From: Parasphingopyxis sp. CP4
GTDB taxonomy: Bacteria > Pseudomonadota > Alphaproteobacteria > Sphingomonadales > Sphingomonadaceae
Length of the DNA: 64,000 nt
Assembly: GCF_013378055.1 (NCBI RefSeq)
Contig: NZ_CP051130.1
Coordinates: forward strand, 1,860,001-1,924,000
Direction of reading: 5' to 3'
Below are positions 37,917 through 47,677 of this stretch, one piece after another. The translations under genes and the position numbers were made by a program. The stretch's first letter is position 1; every line of letters starts with the position of its first letter. The notes beneath the pieces are model-generated. The model saw only the letters and a program-made list of their open reading frames with translations. It had not been told where the DNA came from and made no database searches.

Positions 37917-38411
37917 CTAACTCCTAGCCGGCACGAAATCCATCGCGACGCCATTTATACAGTAACGCAGGCCGGTCGGGCGGGGCCCATCGCGGAACAC
38001 ATGACCGAGATGCCCGCCGCAATCCGCGCAATGGACTTCGGTTCGCACCATTCCGAGGCTGCGATCGGTGCTGGTGCCGATTGCGCCATCAAGCGGCCGG
38101 TAGAAACTCGGCCAGCCAGTCCGACTGTCAAATTTTGTGGCGGAGCTGAACAGGCGGTTTTCGCAACCAGCGCACGTAAAAGTCCCGCGCCGGCTCTCAT
38201 CGTCGAGCGGGCTCGTAAAGGGCCGTTCGGTGCCATGGCCCCGCAAGATGCGGAACTCTTCCGGCGTCAGTCGCTCGCGCCATTGCGCTTCGGTATAGCG
38301 GACGGGAAAATCGCCGCTATTGGTCGCATCGGCCCGGCCGCTGCAGCCGATAAGGCTGGCAAGCATGCCGACAGCGCCGCCGCTCAGGATCGTTCGTCGA
38401 TCAATCGTCAT
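37917..38411 (-). CDS. msrB: Exported peptide-methionine (R)-S-oxide reductase, Tat/lipoprotein signal
   Basis: 164 residues. The N-terminus has a twin-arginine stretch (DRRTILSGG, R5-R6) and a lipobox LIGC ending at C23, so it is probably a Tat-exported lipoprotein. The MsrB domain has zinc cysteines C80, C83, C128 and C131 and catalytic C151 in RYCING. It reduces the R epimer of methionine sulfoxide. The ATG at 38411 has GAGGTGAA upstream; an in-frame extension to 38498 is rejected since it buries the signal sequence. Confidence 0.93.
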   Translation of the reverse strand: MTIDRRTILSGGAVGMLASLIGCSGRADATNSGDFPVRYTEAQWRERLTPEEFRILRGHGTERPFTSPLDDESRRGTFTCAGCENRLFSSATKFDSRTGWPSFYRPLDGAIGTSTDRSLGMVRTEVHCADCGGHLGHVFRDGPRPTGLRYCINGVAMDFVPARS

Positions 38412-38608
38412 AGGCTTCACCTCTTTACTGCACCCGAGTTTCCGCTGGGCTGGCTTAACCGGCACTGAAACCCGGGCGTACACGCCCCATGCCTTCATTC
38501 GGCGACAGGCCTGGTTTCGTTACACCATGCCGTCAATACTCATTGCATTTAGGCGGTGAACCGGCTTTTGTGCAGTGCAATGCGACACGGAAAATCTTCA
38601 TAAGCGCG

Positions 38609-39463
38609 ATGAGCAATATCGATTTCCAACGAATCGGCCTGGTCGGCGCGGGCTTGATCGGCGGCTCAATTGCGGCCCGGCTCGCCTATGCGCTGCCGGA
38701 TTGTGCGCTGCTGGTGCACGATGCGAGCCCGGGCAATGCAGCCTATGTGGCCGAACGGCACCCCAATGCGAGCATCTCCACCGGGATTGCTGCGCTCGGC
38801 GATTGCGACGCGATTTTCGTGGCGACGCCGGTGGCAACCATCGGCGATCAGCTAGTCGCCCTGTTGGGACTTCCCGAGAGTAACGCTGTGATCATCGATA
38901 CCGGTTCAGCCAAACGTGCGGTTATTGATCACGTCGCCGCGGCCGATGTTGACGCTACCCGCTTTGTGCCCGGCCATCCGCTCGCCGGCGGCATTTCCGC
39001 AGGTCCCGGACGATCGAGCAGCGACATTGTCACCATGCGGCCATTCGTCCTGACGCCAACCGAGAGCACCGGGGCCGAAGCCCTGGACGTTGCGAAAGCC
39101 CTGCTCAACCAATTGGGCGCGAAGACGGTTGAGATGACGCCGGACGCCCATGATCGGTTGCTCGCTCTCGGATCGCATCTGCCGCATCTGATCGCCTATG
39201 CGCTCGCGGGAATCGCAACCGACGAACCCGCGGACCTGCTGCCGGCCTCCTATCGCGGGATCGCAGCCTTCGCCGGTTCGGACACCCAAATGTGGGCCGA
39301 TATCTTCCGCGCCAATCGCGAAGAAATGCAGGCGGCGCTCACGGAATTCAAAAAACGGCTTGATCTGATCGCCGCCATGGCCGACGAGCCTGTGCCCGGA
39401 AATTTGCTCGAGACGCTGTCTGACGCAAAAGCCCGGATCGATGCGCTGGAGAATGAGGAATGA
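38609..39463 (+). CDS. tyrA: Prephenate/arogenate dehydrogenase
   Basis: 284 residues. The Rossmann motif is IGLVGAGLIGGSIAARLAYA, followed by FVATPV, DTGSAKRAV and the catalytic-site GHPLAGGISAGPG; SHLPHLIAYAL is the dimer-helix signature. It oxidatively decarboxylates prephenate or arogenate on the way to tyrosine. I start at 38609 (MSNIDFQRI), since upstream in-frame residues are unrelated. Its stop overlaps pheA by 4 bp; tyrB follows. Confidence 0.92.
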   Translation: MSNIDFQRIGLVGAGLIGGSIAARLAYALPDCALLVHDASPGNAAYVAERHPNASISTGIAALGDCDAIFVATPVATIGDQLVALLGLPESNAVIIDTGSAKRAVIDHVAAADVDATRFVPGHPLAGGISAGPGRSSSDIVTMRPFVLTPTESTGAEALDVAKALLNQLGAKTVEMTPDAHDRLLALGSHLPHLIAYALAGIATDEPADLLPASYRGIAAFAGSDTQMWADIFRANREEMQAALTEFKKRLDLIAAMADEPVPGNLLETLSDAKARIDALENEE

Positions 39464-40353
39464 CTGCAGACACTATCGCCTATCTGGGTTCGCCCGGCAC
39501 CTATAGCTATCAGGCGGCTATCAGCATGTTTCCTGATGCGGACTATGTTGGCCTGCGTACTTTTGGCGAGATAATGGAAACAGTCGAGGCTGGCGCGCAC
39601 AAAACCGCTGTCATTCCGATCGAAAATTCGACCAGCGGCCGCATCCCGGATGTTCACCGGTTGATGCTTTCCACCGAGATGGCGATTGTCCAGGAACATA
39701 TGCAGCGGATCGAACATTGCCTGATCCAGGCGCATTCGGGGCCGCAGCCGGTGTCTGAGCCAGGCAGCATCACCCGTATTCTCAGCCATCGTCAGGGCTT
39801 CCTGCAAAGCTCCGGCTTTATTGAAGCGCATTGCCGCGATGCCGAGCAGGTCGAAACCGTCGACACCGCTTCGGCCGTCAAACAGGTTGCCGAGCTGGGC
39901 GACCCAAATGTTGCCGCGATCGGATCATCGGTTGCCGCGCAGGTTTTTGGTGGCGTCGTTATCGAACGCGACATTGCCGATCAGAAAAATAATTACACCC
40001 GCTTCCTGGCGCTCGAGAAACCGTCGCTCGACCCGGATTATGCCGATGCGAACATCACCACGCTCATCTTCCAGATCGATCACCAGCCGGGCGCACTCAT
40101 CGAAGCGCTGGCCGTGTTCCGCGATGCCGGGATCAACATCACCACGCTTGAAACCTACACGATCTCCGAAGAGACGGCGCTGCCGACCTTCTACATCGAT
40201 ATTGGCGGTGGGCTCGAAGATGATGCGGTGCAGGCAGCCCTGCGCGCGCTCGAAGAAAAGGCGCGCTATGTGAAGCTGCTCGGCAGCTACACCGCGAGCG
40301 AAGTCCGCAACGCCAATTCCGGTTTCCTCCCCGTCAAATCGGTAAAGCCCTGA
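39460..40353 (+). CDS. pheA: Prephenate dehydratase
   Basis: 297 residues: the catalytic domain (LGSPGTYSYQAA, IPIENSTSGRIPDVH, and the TRF motif in NNYTRFLALE) followed by an ACT domain (PGALIEALAVFRDAGINITT) that binds phenylalanine for feedback control. No chorismate mutase domain. It makes phenylpyruvate from prephenate. The ACT motif reads LETYT instead of ESRP, which is normal in alphaproteobacteria. Coupled to tyrA. Confidence 0.95.
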   Translation: MTADTIAYLGSPGTYSYQAAISMFPDADYVGLRTFGEIMETVEAGAHKTAVIPIENSTSGRIPDVHRLMLSTEMAIVQEHMQRIEHCLIQAHSGPQPVSEPGSITRILSHRQGFLQSSGFIEAHCRDAEQVETVDTASAVKQVAELGDPNVAAIGSSVAAQVFGGVVIERDIADQKNNYTRFLALEKPSLDPDYADANITTLIFQIDHQPGALIEALAVFRDAGINITTLETYTISEETALPTFYIDIGGGLEDDAVQAALRALEEKARYVKLLGSYTASEVRNANSGFLPVKSVKP

Positions 40354-40362
40354 GGATCTCCC

Positions 40363-41541
40363 ATGTTCGATACAGCAGTTGCCCGTCCGATCGATCAGAT
40401 CATCGCCATCAGCCGCGCCTATCAGGAAGATCCGCGCGACGATAAAGTCGATTTCGGGATCGGCGTCTATAAGGACGAAACCGGCCTGACGCCGATCATG
40501 CGCTCGGTGAAAGCCGCCGAACAACGGCTGATCGATACGCAGAAAACCAAGACCTATGTCGGGGTTGGCGGTGACCAGAAATTTGTTGAGCTGTTCGCCA
40601 ACCAGGTCTTGCCTGATCATGCCTATGGTACTGATATCATCGGTATTCAGTCGATCGGTGGCTCCGGCGCGGTCCGGGTACTCGCTGAGCTCGCCCATAG
40701 CCTGAACCCAGACGCCTGTTTCTGGATCCCCGATCCAAGCTGGCCCAATCACAAGGCGATTATCGGCGCTGTCGGCGCGAAGATGGCGAACTATCCCTAT
40801 GCGAAGTTCACCGCTGAGCCTGATGTCGACGCGATATTGACCGCGCTGGACGGTGCATCGCCCGGAGATGTCGTCGTCATCCATGGCGGGTGCCACAATC
40901 CGACCGGCATTGATCCATCGATTGAAGAGCTGGGCCGACTGACCGACGGTATTGGCGAACGCGGCCTCATTCCTTTTGTGGACGCGGCCTATCTGGGCTT
41001 TGGCGATGGCTGGGAAGAGGATTCTGCGCGTGTCGCAGCCGTTGCAGACCGCGCGCCCGAAATGCTGCTTGCACTTAGTTGCTCAAAGAATTTCGGCATC
41101 TATCGCGAGCGGACCGGCGCCGCGCTGCTGGTCGGCAAGGGACATGCCAATCTCGCGGCAGCCAATTCCAACCTGCTTGCGCTCGCCCGGGCGAACTACT
41201 CCATGCCGCCCGATCATGGCGCCGCAATCGTCCGCACGATCTTCGAAGATCCCGAACTCAAGGCCGATTGGCTCGCCGAGCTGACAGAGATTCGCGAGAT
41301 CATCAACAAGAGCCGCTCCGCATTGGCACTCGCGCTGGCGCGCGCCAAGCAGGATCGCGACTGGACCTATATCGACACGGGTCGGGGCATGTTTTCGCTG
41401 ATCGATGTCACGCCGGAAGCCGCAGAAAAGCTGCGTGAAGATCATGGCGTCTATATCATTCCCGATGGCCGGATGAATATTGCCGGGATCGATTTGAACA
41501 AGATTGACGAGATTGCCGCCAAACTCGTCACAGCGGTATAG
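40363..41541 (+). CDS. tyrB: Aromatic amino acid aminotransferase (TyrB/AspC family)
   Basis: 392 residues, class I aminotransferase. The PLP lysine is in ALSCSKNFGIYRERTG; VIHGGCHNPTGIDPS and FVDAAYLGFGDG are the aspartate/aromatic subgroup markers. It would transaminate phenylpyruvate and hydroxyphenylpyruvate made by its neighbours tyrA and pheA; aspartate activity is also possible. The gap to pheA is 9 bp. Confidence 0.92.
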   Translation: MFDTAVARPIDQIIAISRAYQEDPRDDKVDFGIGVYKDETGLTPIMRSVKAAEQRLIDTQKTKTYVGVGGDQKFVELFANQVLPDHAYGTDIIGIQSIGGSGAVRVLAELAHSLNPDACFWIPDPSWPNHKAIIGAVGAKMANYPYAKFTAEPDVDAILTALDGASPGDVVVIHGGCHNPTGIDPSIEELGRLTDGIGERGLIPFVDAAYLGFGDGWEEDSARVAAVADRAPEMLLALSCSKNFGIYRERTGAALLVGKGHANLAAANSNLLALARANYSMPPDHGAAIVRTIFEDPELKADWLAELTEIREIINKSRSALALALARAKQDRDWTYIDTGRGMFSLIDVTPEAAEKLREDHGVYIIPDGRMNIAGIDLNKIDEIAAKLVTAV

Positions 41542-41550
41542 GAGCGCATC

Positions 41551-42282
41551 ATGGCATCGCTTCCCAATGTTCCGAACCTGTTTCTCGATAGCGAGAAGCG
41601 CGAATTTGACGAAGCCGTCGCCGACATCGCGTCGGGCGAGGCCAGCGTGTTCGCACTGCGCTGTCACAATCTTCCGGCGAGCGCGGAGCTGACTGAGACA
41701 CTCGCGACCGCCTTCCTGTTCACCAATGCGATCCTGATGGCTCGATCCCAGCGCAAGATCGTCAAGCTCGTAACGCTCGACGTTGACGATGAGTCGCTGC
41801 GCTACAGCTATGCGAACAGCTTCCGCGCCCTGTTCGACAGCGAATTTTCGAGCCTCGATAATGTCGAGCGCTGGCACAGTTATCTCGAGGAACGCCAGCA
41901 TATTGCGGTTGGCGCGCTCGAAGACACCCAAAAGGCGATTGAATTTTTCCGCCATGCCGGGATCAGCCGGTCAGCAAGCGCGCTCCATCGCGCGGATGTC
42001 TATATGGGCATGGAAAAAACCGCAGCGAGCGAGAGTGCCGGCGGGCAATATTCGTTCGATGATGCCAATATCTACGCGCCCAAGCTGGTCGGTGCGAACA
42101 GCCGCACCGCGATAGCACTGAAGAGTGTATTCTTGGCCGATGGCGTGAAAGTCCGCACTGGACGCCGGGGCCAGAATGTCGTGATCGAGCTCGATTGCGC
42201 GCATGCGAATGACGGGATCCGCGAATGGCTTGCCCATATCGAACGCATCCTGGCGCTCGATTTCTATCGGCTGGGTGTCTGA
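41551..42282 (+). CDS. Unrecognised protein following tyrB
   Basis: 243 residues, soluble, no signal peptide. The N-terminal half is helical (LTETLATAFLFTNAILMARS), the middle has RYSYANSFRALFDSEFSSLD, and the C-terminal half looks beta-rich around TAIALKSVFLADGVKVRTG. I do not recognise a family. It begins 9 bp after tyrB with a good distance from its stop, so it is part of the aromatic amino-acid message. Codon use matches its neighbours. Confidence 0.8.
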   Translation: MASLPNVPNLFLDSEKREFDEAVADIASGEASVFALRCHNLPASAELTETLATAFLFTNAILMARSQRKIVKLVTLDVDDESLRYSYANSFRALFDSEFSSLDNVERWHSYLEERQHIAVGALEDTQKAIEFFRHAGISRSASALHRADVYMGMEKTAASESAGGQYSFDDANIYAPKLVGANSRTAIALKSVFLADGVKVRTGRRGQNVVIELDCAHANDGIREWLAHIERILALDFYRLGV

Positions 42283-42291
42283 GGCTTGCTG

Positions 42292-44067
42292 CTAGGCCAG
42301 CGTCGCACGGATCAGGCCGCGCACCGCGTTGCCGATCAGAAAGCCGCCAGCAAGATCTGCGCGTGTCAGGTCCTGTTCGACCGCCCTGCCTTCTGCGATC
42401 AGTGTCTCGCGCAAAATTCCGGGTAGCAACCCGCGGCTAAGCGGCGGGGTGACCAGCTTCCCGTCGCGCTCGACGAACAGGTTGGTGAAGCAGCCCTCGG
42501 TGAGGAAGCCCTCATCATCCTCGAGCAGCGTTTCAAACGTCTCGCCACCAACACAGGCATCCGCATACACAGTGCGCGCGGTCGTCTTGTGGTTGAGCCG
42601 GAAATCTTCGGCCACCGCGTTACGCGGCGCGATTGCCACTGGGACAGGCTCTTTCGGCGGGTCGGCAATCGGTCGGATCTCGATCGCCAGCCGCCCTTGC
42701 ACAGAAGCCAGCATGCGAACCTTCGAGGCTTCCTTGACCCGAAATGTCGCGGCTTGCAGCTCGTTACGCGCGGCGTGGCGATCAAAGGCAAAACCAAGCG
42801 CCCGCGCACTTGCGCGCATCCGGGCGAGATGCTGTTCGAGATGCGCGACACCCTCCACCGGGTCAAAGCGCATCGTCTCGATGAGGTCAAAACGGGGTTG
42901 TCCTTCAGTCACAAAGGCCCCCTTGGCCAGGCATTCGCGCCATTCATCCTCCGCCACGCTATCCGCGACAATGCCCGATCCCAATCCCAGCGTCGCGCTC
43001 GATGCGCCATTCTCCAGCACGAGCGTCCTGATGGCAACATTGAACGCCGCATCGCCGCTCGGATCAATCCAGCCGATCGACCCTGTATATGCTCCGCGCG
43101 GCCCGGCCTCGAGTTCGGATATGATTTCCATCGCGCGAATCTTCGGCGCACCGGTTATCGATCCGCAGGGATAGATGGCCCGGACAAGATCAATGGCAGA
43201 GCGGCCCGGATTCAGTTTCGCGTGCACTGTTGATGTCATCTGGTGCACCGTCGGATAGGTTTCAACATGGAAGAGCGATGGAACATCGACACTGCCCGGT
43301 GCGGCTTCCCTGCTGAGATCATTGCGCAACAGATCGACGATCATCAGATTTTCCGCGCGTTGCTTCGGATCCGATTTGAGTGTCTCACGCACCGCCGCAT
43401 CTTGTGCGGGATCGTCGTGGCGCTCCGCGGTGCCCTTCATGGGGCGTGCGGTGATTTCACCATCAGCAAGCGAAAAGAATAGCTCGGGTGAGAGGGATAG
43501 CAGCCAGTGCGCGCCGGTCCACACAATTCCACCATAACCGGCGAGCGATCCGGATCGCAGCTGCGCATAGACAGCCATCGGACTGCCCACGAGCTTTGCA
43601 TCACAGGCGAAGGTCAGGTTCGTCTGATAGATATCGCCGGCCGCGATATAGCGCTGCGCGCGTTCGAAAATCTTCTCATATCCGCTTTGCGTGATCCGCG
43701 GTTCCGGACGACCAGCCCAGGCACCAGCTGGATCTGGAATCCGTTCGGCAACGCTGTCCGGGGCAATCCGTTCAACCCCCTTGAACAATCCGAACCAGAG
43801 CAATGGCGGGGCGGCATCGGGCATGCCTCGGCGCAATGGCGCGAGCTTGTCCTCGATCGCCAATCCCGCTTCATAGGCCAAATAGCCGGCTGCATGCAGG
43901 CCGCTGGTTTGGGCCGATTCCAACCTCTCAAGCGCTGGTTCAATCTCGTCATATGAGCGCGCTTCGACGGTTTCGACGGGGCGGGTAAACAGCCGTGCAT
44001 CGGCGCCGTCCCGGCGGGCATCGTCGAGCAGCACAAAGGGCGCATCGGTGGAAATCAACTCGCTCAC
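42292..44067 (-). CDS. pabB: Aminodeoxychorismate synthase component I fused to aminodeoxychorismate lyase
   Basis: About 591 residues. Residues 1 to about 385 are PabB: ARPMKGTAERHDDP carries the lysine that distinguishes PabB from TrpE, and IYPCGSITGAPKIRAMEI is the chorismate-binding motif. The C-terminal about 200 residues are a class IV PLP aminotransferase (PabC-like), with ERDGKLVTPPLSRGLLPG. Together they convert chorismate to p-aminobenzoate for folate; the PabA glutaminase is not in the window. The start GTG at 44067 has GGGG 5 nt upstream; an ATG at 44109 is the alternative. Confidence 0.92.
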   Translation of the reverse strand: MSELISTDAPFVLLDDARRDGADARLFTRPVETVEARSYDEIEPALERLESAQTSGLHAAGYLAYEAGLAIEDKLAPLRRGMPDAAPPLLWFGLFKGVERIAPDSVAERIPDPAGAWAGRPEPRITQSGYEKIFERAQRYIAAGDIYQTNLTFACDAKLVGSPMAVYAQLRSGSLAGYGGIVWTGAHWLLSLSPELFFSLADGEITARPMKGTAERHDDPAQDAAVRETLKSDPKQRAENLMIVDLLRNDLSREAAPGSVDVPSLFHVETYPTVHQMTSTVHAKLNPGRSAIDLVRAIYPCGSITGAPKIRAMEIISELEAGPRGAYTGSIGWIDPSGDAAFNVAIRTLVLENGASSATLGLGSGIVADSVAEDEWRECLAKGAFVTEGQPRFDLIETMRFDPVEGVAHLEQHLARMRASARALGFAFDRHAARNELQAATFRVKEASKVRMLASVQGRLAIEIRPIADPPKEPVPVAIAPRNAVAEDFRLNHKTTARTVYADACVGGETFETLLEDDEGFLTEGCFTNLFVERDGKLVTPPLSRGLLPGILRETLIAEGRAVEQDLTRADLAGGFLIGNAVRGLIRATLA

Positions 44068-44139
44068 CCCTGCCCCATGCCAAGCATTGACGCGGATCGC
44101 CAGTTGCATGCGCTTCCGACAATTGCCATGTCACCGGCC

Positions 44140-44805
44140 ATGACTGATGAAGCCCCCCTCAAAGCAGCGATTATTCCCGTAACGCCGCTCCAGCAGAATA
44201 GCACGCTTATCTGGTGCACCAAGACAATGCGCGGAGCCTTTACCGATCCAGGTGGCGATCTCGACAAGCTGAAAGCGGCTGCAAAGCAGATGGGCGTCAC
44301 GATCGAAAAATTGCTGGTGACCCATGGGCATCTCGATCATTGCGGGCAAACCAAGATCCTCGCTGACGAGCTGGGCGTTCCAATCGAAGGTCCGCATGAA
44401 GCCGATCGGTTCTGGATTTCGCGTCTCGAGGATGATGGCAAGAAATGGGGCTTTGCCGGCAAGGTGTTCGAGCCCGATCGCTGGCTCGACAATGGCGACC
44501 AAGTCACGGTCGGCGAGCTAACGCTCGACGTCTATCACTGCCCCGGCCACACGCCCGGCCATATCGTTTTTCATCATCCCGAATCGAAATTCGCGATTGT
44601 CGGCGACGTGCTGTTCCAGGGATCAATCGGGCGCACCGATTTCCCGATGAGCAATCATCAGGACCTAATCGATGCGATTACCCAGAAGCTGTGGCCGCTG
44701 GGTAATGAGACCGCATTCGTCCCGGGCCATGGCCCGATGTCCACATTTGGCCGCGAACGTCAGACCAATGGCTTCGTTGCCGATCGTATTTTGGCAAACG
44801 CCTGA
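44140..44805 (+). CDS. MBL-fold hydrolase (glyoxalase II-like)
   Basis: 221 residues. Zinc motif THGHLDHCGQ, then CPGHTPGHIVFHHPES, VGDVLFQGSIGRTDFP and FVPGHGPMS, the YcbL/type II glyoxalase pattern without the long C-terminal substrate domain of GloB. It probably hydrolyses thioesters. In-frame ATGs at 44128 and 44140 are both possible; neither has a strong ribosome site. Divergent from the PabB-PabC gene and convergent with the MAPEG gene. Confidence 0.88.
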   Translation: MTDEAPLKAAIIPVTPLQQNSTLIWCTKTMRGAFTDPGGDLDKLKAAAKQMGVTIEKLLVTHGHLDHCGQTKILADELGVPIEGPHEADRFWISRLEDDGKKWGFAGKVFEPDRWLDNGDQVTVGELTLDVYHCPGHTPGHIVFHHPESKFAIVGDVLFQGSIGRTDFPMSNHQDLIDAITQKLWPLGNETAFVPGHGPMSTFGRERQTNGFVADRILANA

Positions 44806-44811
44806 GCCAGC

Positions 44812-45240
44812 TTAGCCGGCGCTTGACGTAGGCACTGTCTCCATGCCGACAAAAGATGTGCCCGAATAGGCGATGACGAGCGCGTAGATCGCCAGGCCGA
44901 GCAGCACGAGCAGTGTCGATATCGTGCCGAAGGCCCTGAGCTTGCCGATGCCGTCCATCCCGAATCCATGGGCAATACGGCCGAGAATGTAGATAATGGC
45001 CGCGCCCCAGAGCCAGATATTGCTGCCCCAGGCTAGTTCGACCAGGCCGAGCAGGATCAGGAAAAACGGCGTATATTCAACGAAATTCGCATGGGCGCGC
45101 ATCCGACGGATAACCGCTTCATTGCCGCCGTCGCCGACCGAAACTTTTTCTGACGTGCGGACACGACCGACGCGCACAGCGAGCCATATGTTCAGCAGCG
45201 CGGCGGCTGCGGCGATAATGAGTGTGATTTCAAGCTTCAT
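44812..45240 (-). CDS. MAPEG-family membrane protein
   Basis: 142 residues with four helices. The family motif is RMRAHANFVEYTPFFLILLG between helices 1 and 2. MAPEG proteins include membrane glutathione transferases/peroxidases; catalytic function here is unproven. It ends 7 bp from the convergent MBL gene and is divergent from rpmF, a neighbourhood common in sphingomonads. Confidence 0.88.
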   Translation of the reverse strand: MKLEITLIIAAAAALLNIWLAVRVGRVRTSEKVSVGDGGNEAVIRRMRAHANFVEYTPFFLILLGLVELAWGSNIWLWGAAIIYILGRIAHGFGMDGIGKLRAFGTISTLLVLLGLAIYALVIAYSGTSFVGMETVPTSSAG

Positions 45241-45301
45241 GGCGATCCCCGTCCATTGTCATTCTTGTATGGTTGTCGCCCCTCGCATGCAGCCGGAAAG
45301 G

Positions 45302-45329
45302 TTGCAAGCGCGGTCAAATCCGCTATATG
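45302..45329 (+). promoter_or_regulatory. Candidate promoter of the rpmF-plsX-fabH unit
   Basis: TTGCAA (45302-45307) and TATATG (45324-45329) with 16-bp spacing. This leaves a leader of about 115 nt before rpmF, in which I see no recognised riboswitch. Confidence 0.4.
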
Positions 45330-45450
45330 CGCCCGACTTCACCGCTAAACGGGATTGAGATCGTGCGGCAGCCTTGATGGCCGCCGGAGAAACTCGTAAT
45401 GCCGTTGGCGAAACAGTATTTTGGTATTTGCAAGCAATTAAGGTGCCGAC

Positions 45451-45630
45451 ATGGCCGTTCCGAAGAGAAAAGTATCGCCCTCCCGCCGTGGCAATCGCCG
45501 CGCACATGACGCGCTGAAAGCCGAAGCATTCGGCGAATGCCCGAATTGCGGTGAGCTGAAGCGCCCGCACCATATGTGCCAGGCATGTGGCCATTATAAC
45601 GGCCGCGAAATTCTGCCGATTGACGCTTAG
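45451..45630 (+). CDS. rpmF: 50S ribosomal protein L32
   Basis: 59 residues, beginning [20 protein letters not shown], the standard L32 N-terminus. The four-cysteine zinc site CPNCGEL...CQACG is complete. It binds the 50S subunit. It precedes plsX by 21 bp, the widespread rpmF-plsX-fabH order that ties lipid initiation to ribosome synthesis. Confidence 0.97.
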   Translation: MAVPKRKVSPSRRGNRRAHDALKAEAFGECPNCGELKRPHHMCQACGHYNGREILPIDA

Positions 45631-45651
45631 GCGAGGGCCGGAGCAGATCGA

Positions 45652-46698
45652 ATGAACCAGGCGCCCCGTATCGCCATCGATGCGATGGGCGGCGATGTGG
45701 GTCCGGAAGTGATGGTGGGAGGCGCAGCCGCTTCCCGCGCTGATTTCCCTGATCTGCATTTCCTGTTTTTTGGCGATGAAGCGGCGATCCGCACCGAGAT
45801 CGCGAAACATAAAAATCTTTCTGACAATGTCGACGTTATCCATACCGATGGCGTGATTGCGGGCGAGGACAAGCCGAGCCAAGCGCTTCGGCGTTCCAAA
45901 GATTCGTCCATGGGCCTCGCCATCGCCGCGGTAAAACAGGGCGATGCAGAAGCCGCCCTGTCCGCTGGCAATACCGGCGCGCTGATGGCCATCGCCAAAG
46001 TTGCCCTGCGCACAATGGAAGGTATCGAACGGCCCGCTATTTCCGCTTTGCTGCCAACGTTGGGCAAGACCGATGTGGTGATGCTCGATCTCGGCGCCAA
46101 TGCAGAGTGTGACGCCGAAAATCTTGTCCAGTTCGCGGTTATGGGCGCGGCCTATGCACGCACCGTGCTCGATATCGAGCGGCCGCGAACCGCGCTGCTC
46201 AATATCGGTACGGAAGAGCTCAAGGGCACCGGTATCCTGCAAGAGGCCTCGGCTCAGCTGCGCGCTGCCGAAGCATTGCCGCTTGAGTTTACCGGGTTCA
46301 TTGAAGGCGATCGCCTGTCGCGCGGTCATGTCGATGTGATTGTAACCGATGGGTTTTCCGGCAATATCGCGCTCAAGACCATCGAAGGCACGGCACGGTT
46401 CGTGGCCGACCTAATCCGGCAAGCTTTTACCAGCTCGCTACGGTCAAAATTCGGATTCCTGCTGTCACGCCCCGCTGCGCATTTGCTACGCCGGACGCTG
46501 GATCCCAACAATCATAATGGCGGGGTGTTCCTCGGCCTGAACGGACTTGTCGTGAAGAGCCATGGCGGAGCCGATGCCAATGGCGTGCGCAATGCGATCG
46601 GCGTCGCGGCAAAAATGGCGATGGCCGATATCACACGAAAGATTTCCACCGATCTTGAGAATTTTCCGAAGCAAGCGATCAAGGACGCAGCTGAATGA
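45652..46698 (+). CDS. plsX: Phosphate acyltransferase
   Basis: 348 residues. It begins [34 protein letters not shown] and [17 protein letters not shown] are the family blocks. It converts acyl-ACP to acyl-phosphate for PlsY at the inner membrane, starting phospholipid synthesis. Its stop overlaps fabH by 4 bp. Confidence 0.96.
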   Translation: MNQAPRIAIDAMGGDVGPEVMVGGAAASRADFPDLHFLFFGDEAAIRTEIAKHKNLSDNVDVIHTDGVIAGEDKPSQALRRSKDSSMGLAIAAVKQGDAEAALSAGNTGALMAIAKVALRTMEGIERPAISALLPTLGKTDVVMLDLGANAECDAENLVQFAVMGAAYARTVLDIERPRTALLNIGTEELKGTGILQEASAQLRAAEALPLEFTGFIEGDRLSRGHVDVIVTDGFSGNIALKTIEGTARFVADLIRQAFTSSLRSKFGFLLSRPAAHLLRRTLDPNNHNGGVFLGLNGLVVKSHGGADANGVRNAIGVAAKMAMADITRKISTDLENFPKQAIKDAAE

Positions 46699-47654
46699 CC
46701 ATGAAATCGGCGATCCTCGGGACAGGCTCTTGCCTGCCCGCACGGCGCGTCAGCAATGATGAGCTGGCGGAAACGGTCGACACGTCTGACGAATGGATTA
46801 TCGAGCGGACCGGCATCCATAGCCGCCATATCGCCGATGACAGCGAGACAACAGCCAGCCTTGGAACGATCGCCGCGGAACGGGCTCTGGAGGCAGCCGG
46901 GCTCGACGCCGCCGATATCGACCTGATTGTACTGGCGACATCCACGCCCAATCAAACCTTCCCTGCCTCCGCCACGATCATCCAGACGAATCTCGGTATT
47001 GCCGACTGCGTCGCGTTTGACGTTCAGGCCGTTTGTTCCGGTTTTCTTTATGCGGTGACAGTGGCGGATAATATGATTCGGGGTGGTAGCGCGCACAAGG
47101 CATTGGTGATCGGATCGGAAACGTTCAGCCGGATCCTCGACTGGGAAGACCGCGGCACCTGTGTCCTGTTTGGCGACGGTGCCGGTGCAATCGTGCTGGG
47201 TGGCGAAGACGGAGAACGCGGCATATTGGCGTCGCGCCTCCATGCCGACGGCCGGCACAATCAGCTCCTCTATGTCGATGGCGGTCCGTCAACGACTGGC
47301 ACCGTTGGCAAGCTGCGCATGAAGGGCCGCGAGGTATTCCGCCATGCAGTCGTCAATCTCGCCAATGTCTTGCATGAGACGCTTGATGCAGCCGGGCTCG
47401 CTGCAGAGGATGTCGACTGGGTCGTTCCGCATCAGGCGAATCGGCGAATTCTTGATGCAACAGCCAAGAAATTGGGTCTTCCGGCAGAAAAAATTGTGAT
47501 CACTGTGGACCAACATGCCAACACATCTGCGGCATCGGTACCGCTTGCACTTGATACCGCGATTCGTGACGGACGCATCAAACGCGGGGATATATTGGCG
47601 TTGGAGGCCATGGGTGGGGGCTTTACCTGGGGCGCATCAATCGTCCGATACTGA
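46695..47654 (+). CDS. fabH: 3-oxoacyl-ACP synthase III
   Basis: 319 residues, thiolase fold. The catalytic triad is Cys in [10 protein letters not shown], His in [13 protein letters not shown] and Asn in [15 protein letters not shown]. It condenses acetyl-CoA with malonyl-ACP to start fatty-acid elongation. It is translationally coupled to plsX. The [14 protein letters not shown]-terminus is typical, so the gene is complete. Confidence 0.97.
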   Translation: MTMKSAILGTGSCLPARRVSNDELAETVDTSDEWIIERTGIHSRHIADDSETTASLGTIAAERALEAAGLDAADIDLIVLATSTPNQTFPASATIIQTNLGIADCVAFDVQAVCSGFLYAVTVADNMIRGGSAHKALVIGSETFSRILDWEDRGTCVLFGDGAGAIVLGGEDGERGILASRLHADGRHNQLLYVDGGPSTTGTVGKLRMKGREVFRHAVVNLANVLHETLDAAGLAAEDVDWVVPHQANRRILDATAKKLGLPAEKIVITVDQHANTSAASVPLALDTAIRDGRIKRGDILALEAMGGGFTWGASIVRY

Positions 47655-47677
47655 TACAAATCAATTGCCTATGGGAT

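Noticed and set aside
38474-38487. GGGCGT-AC-ACGCCC palindrome between msrB and tyrA
   Set aside because: Short and G+C-rich; in this base composition such matches arise by chance, and no second copy was noticed.
40081-40350. PheA ACT domain lacking the ESRP motif, taken as loss of feedback control
   Set aside because: The LETY-type variant is normal in alphaproteobacterial prephenate dehydratases.
45259-46329. 356-residue open frame on the minus strand opposite plsX
   Set aside because: It opposes well-recognised rpmF and plsX coding sequence and shows no domain.
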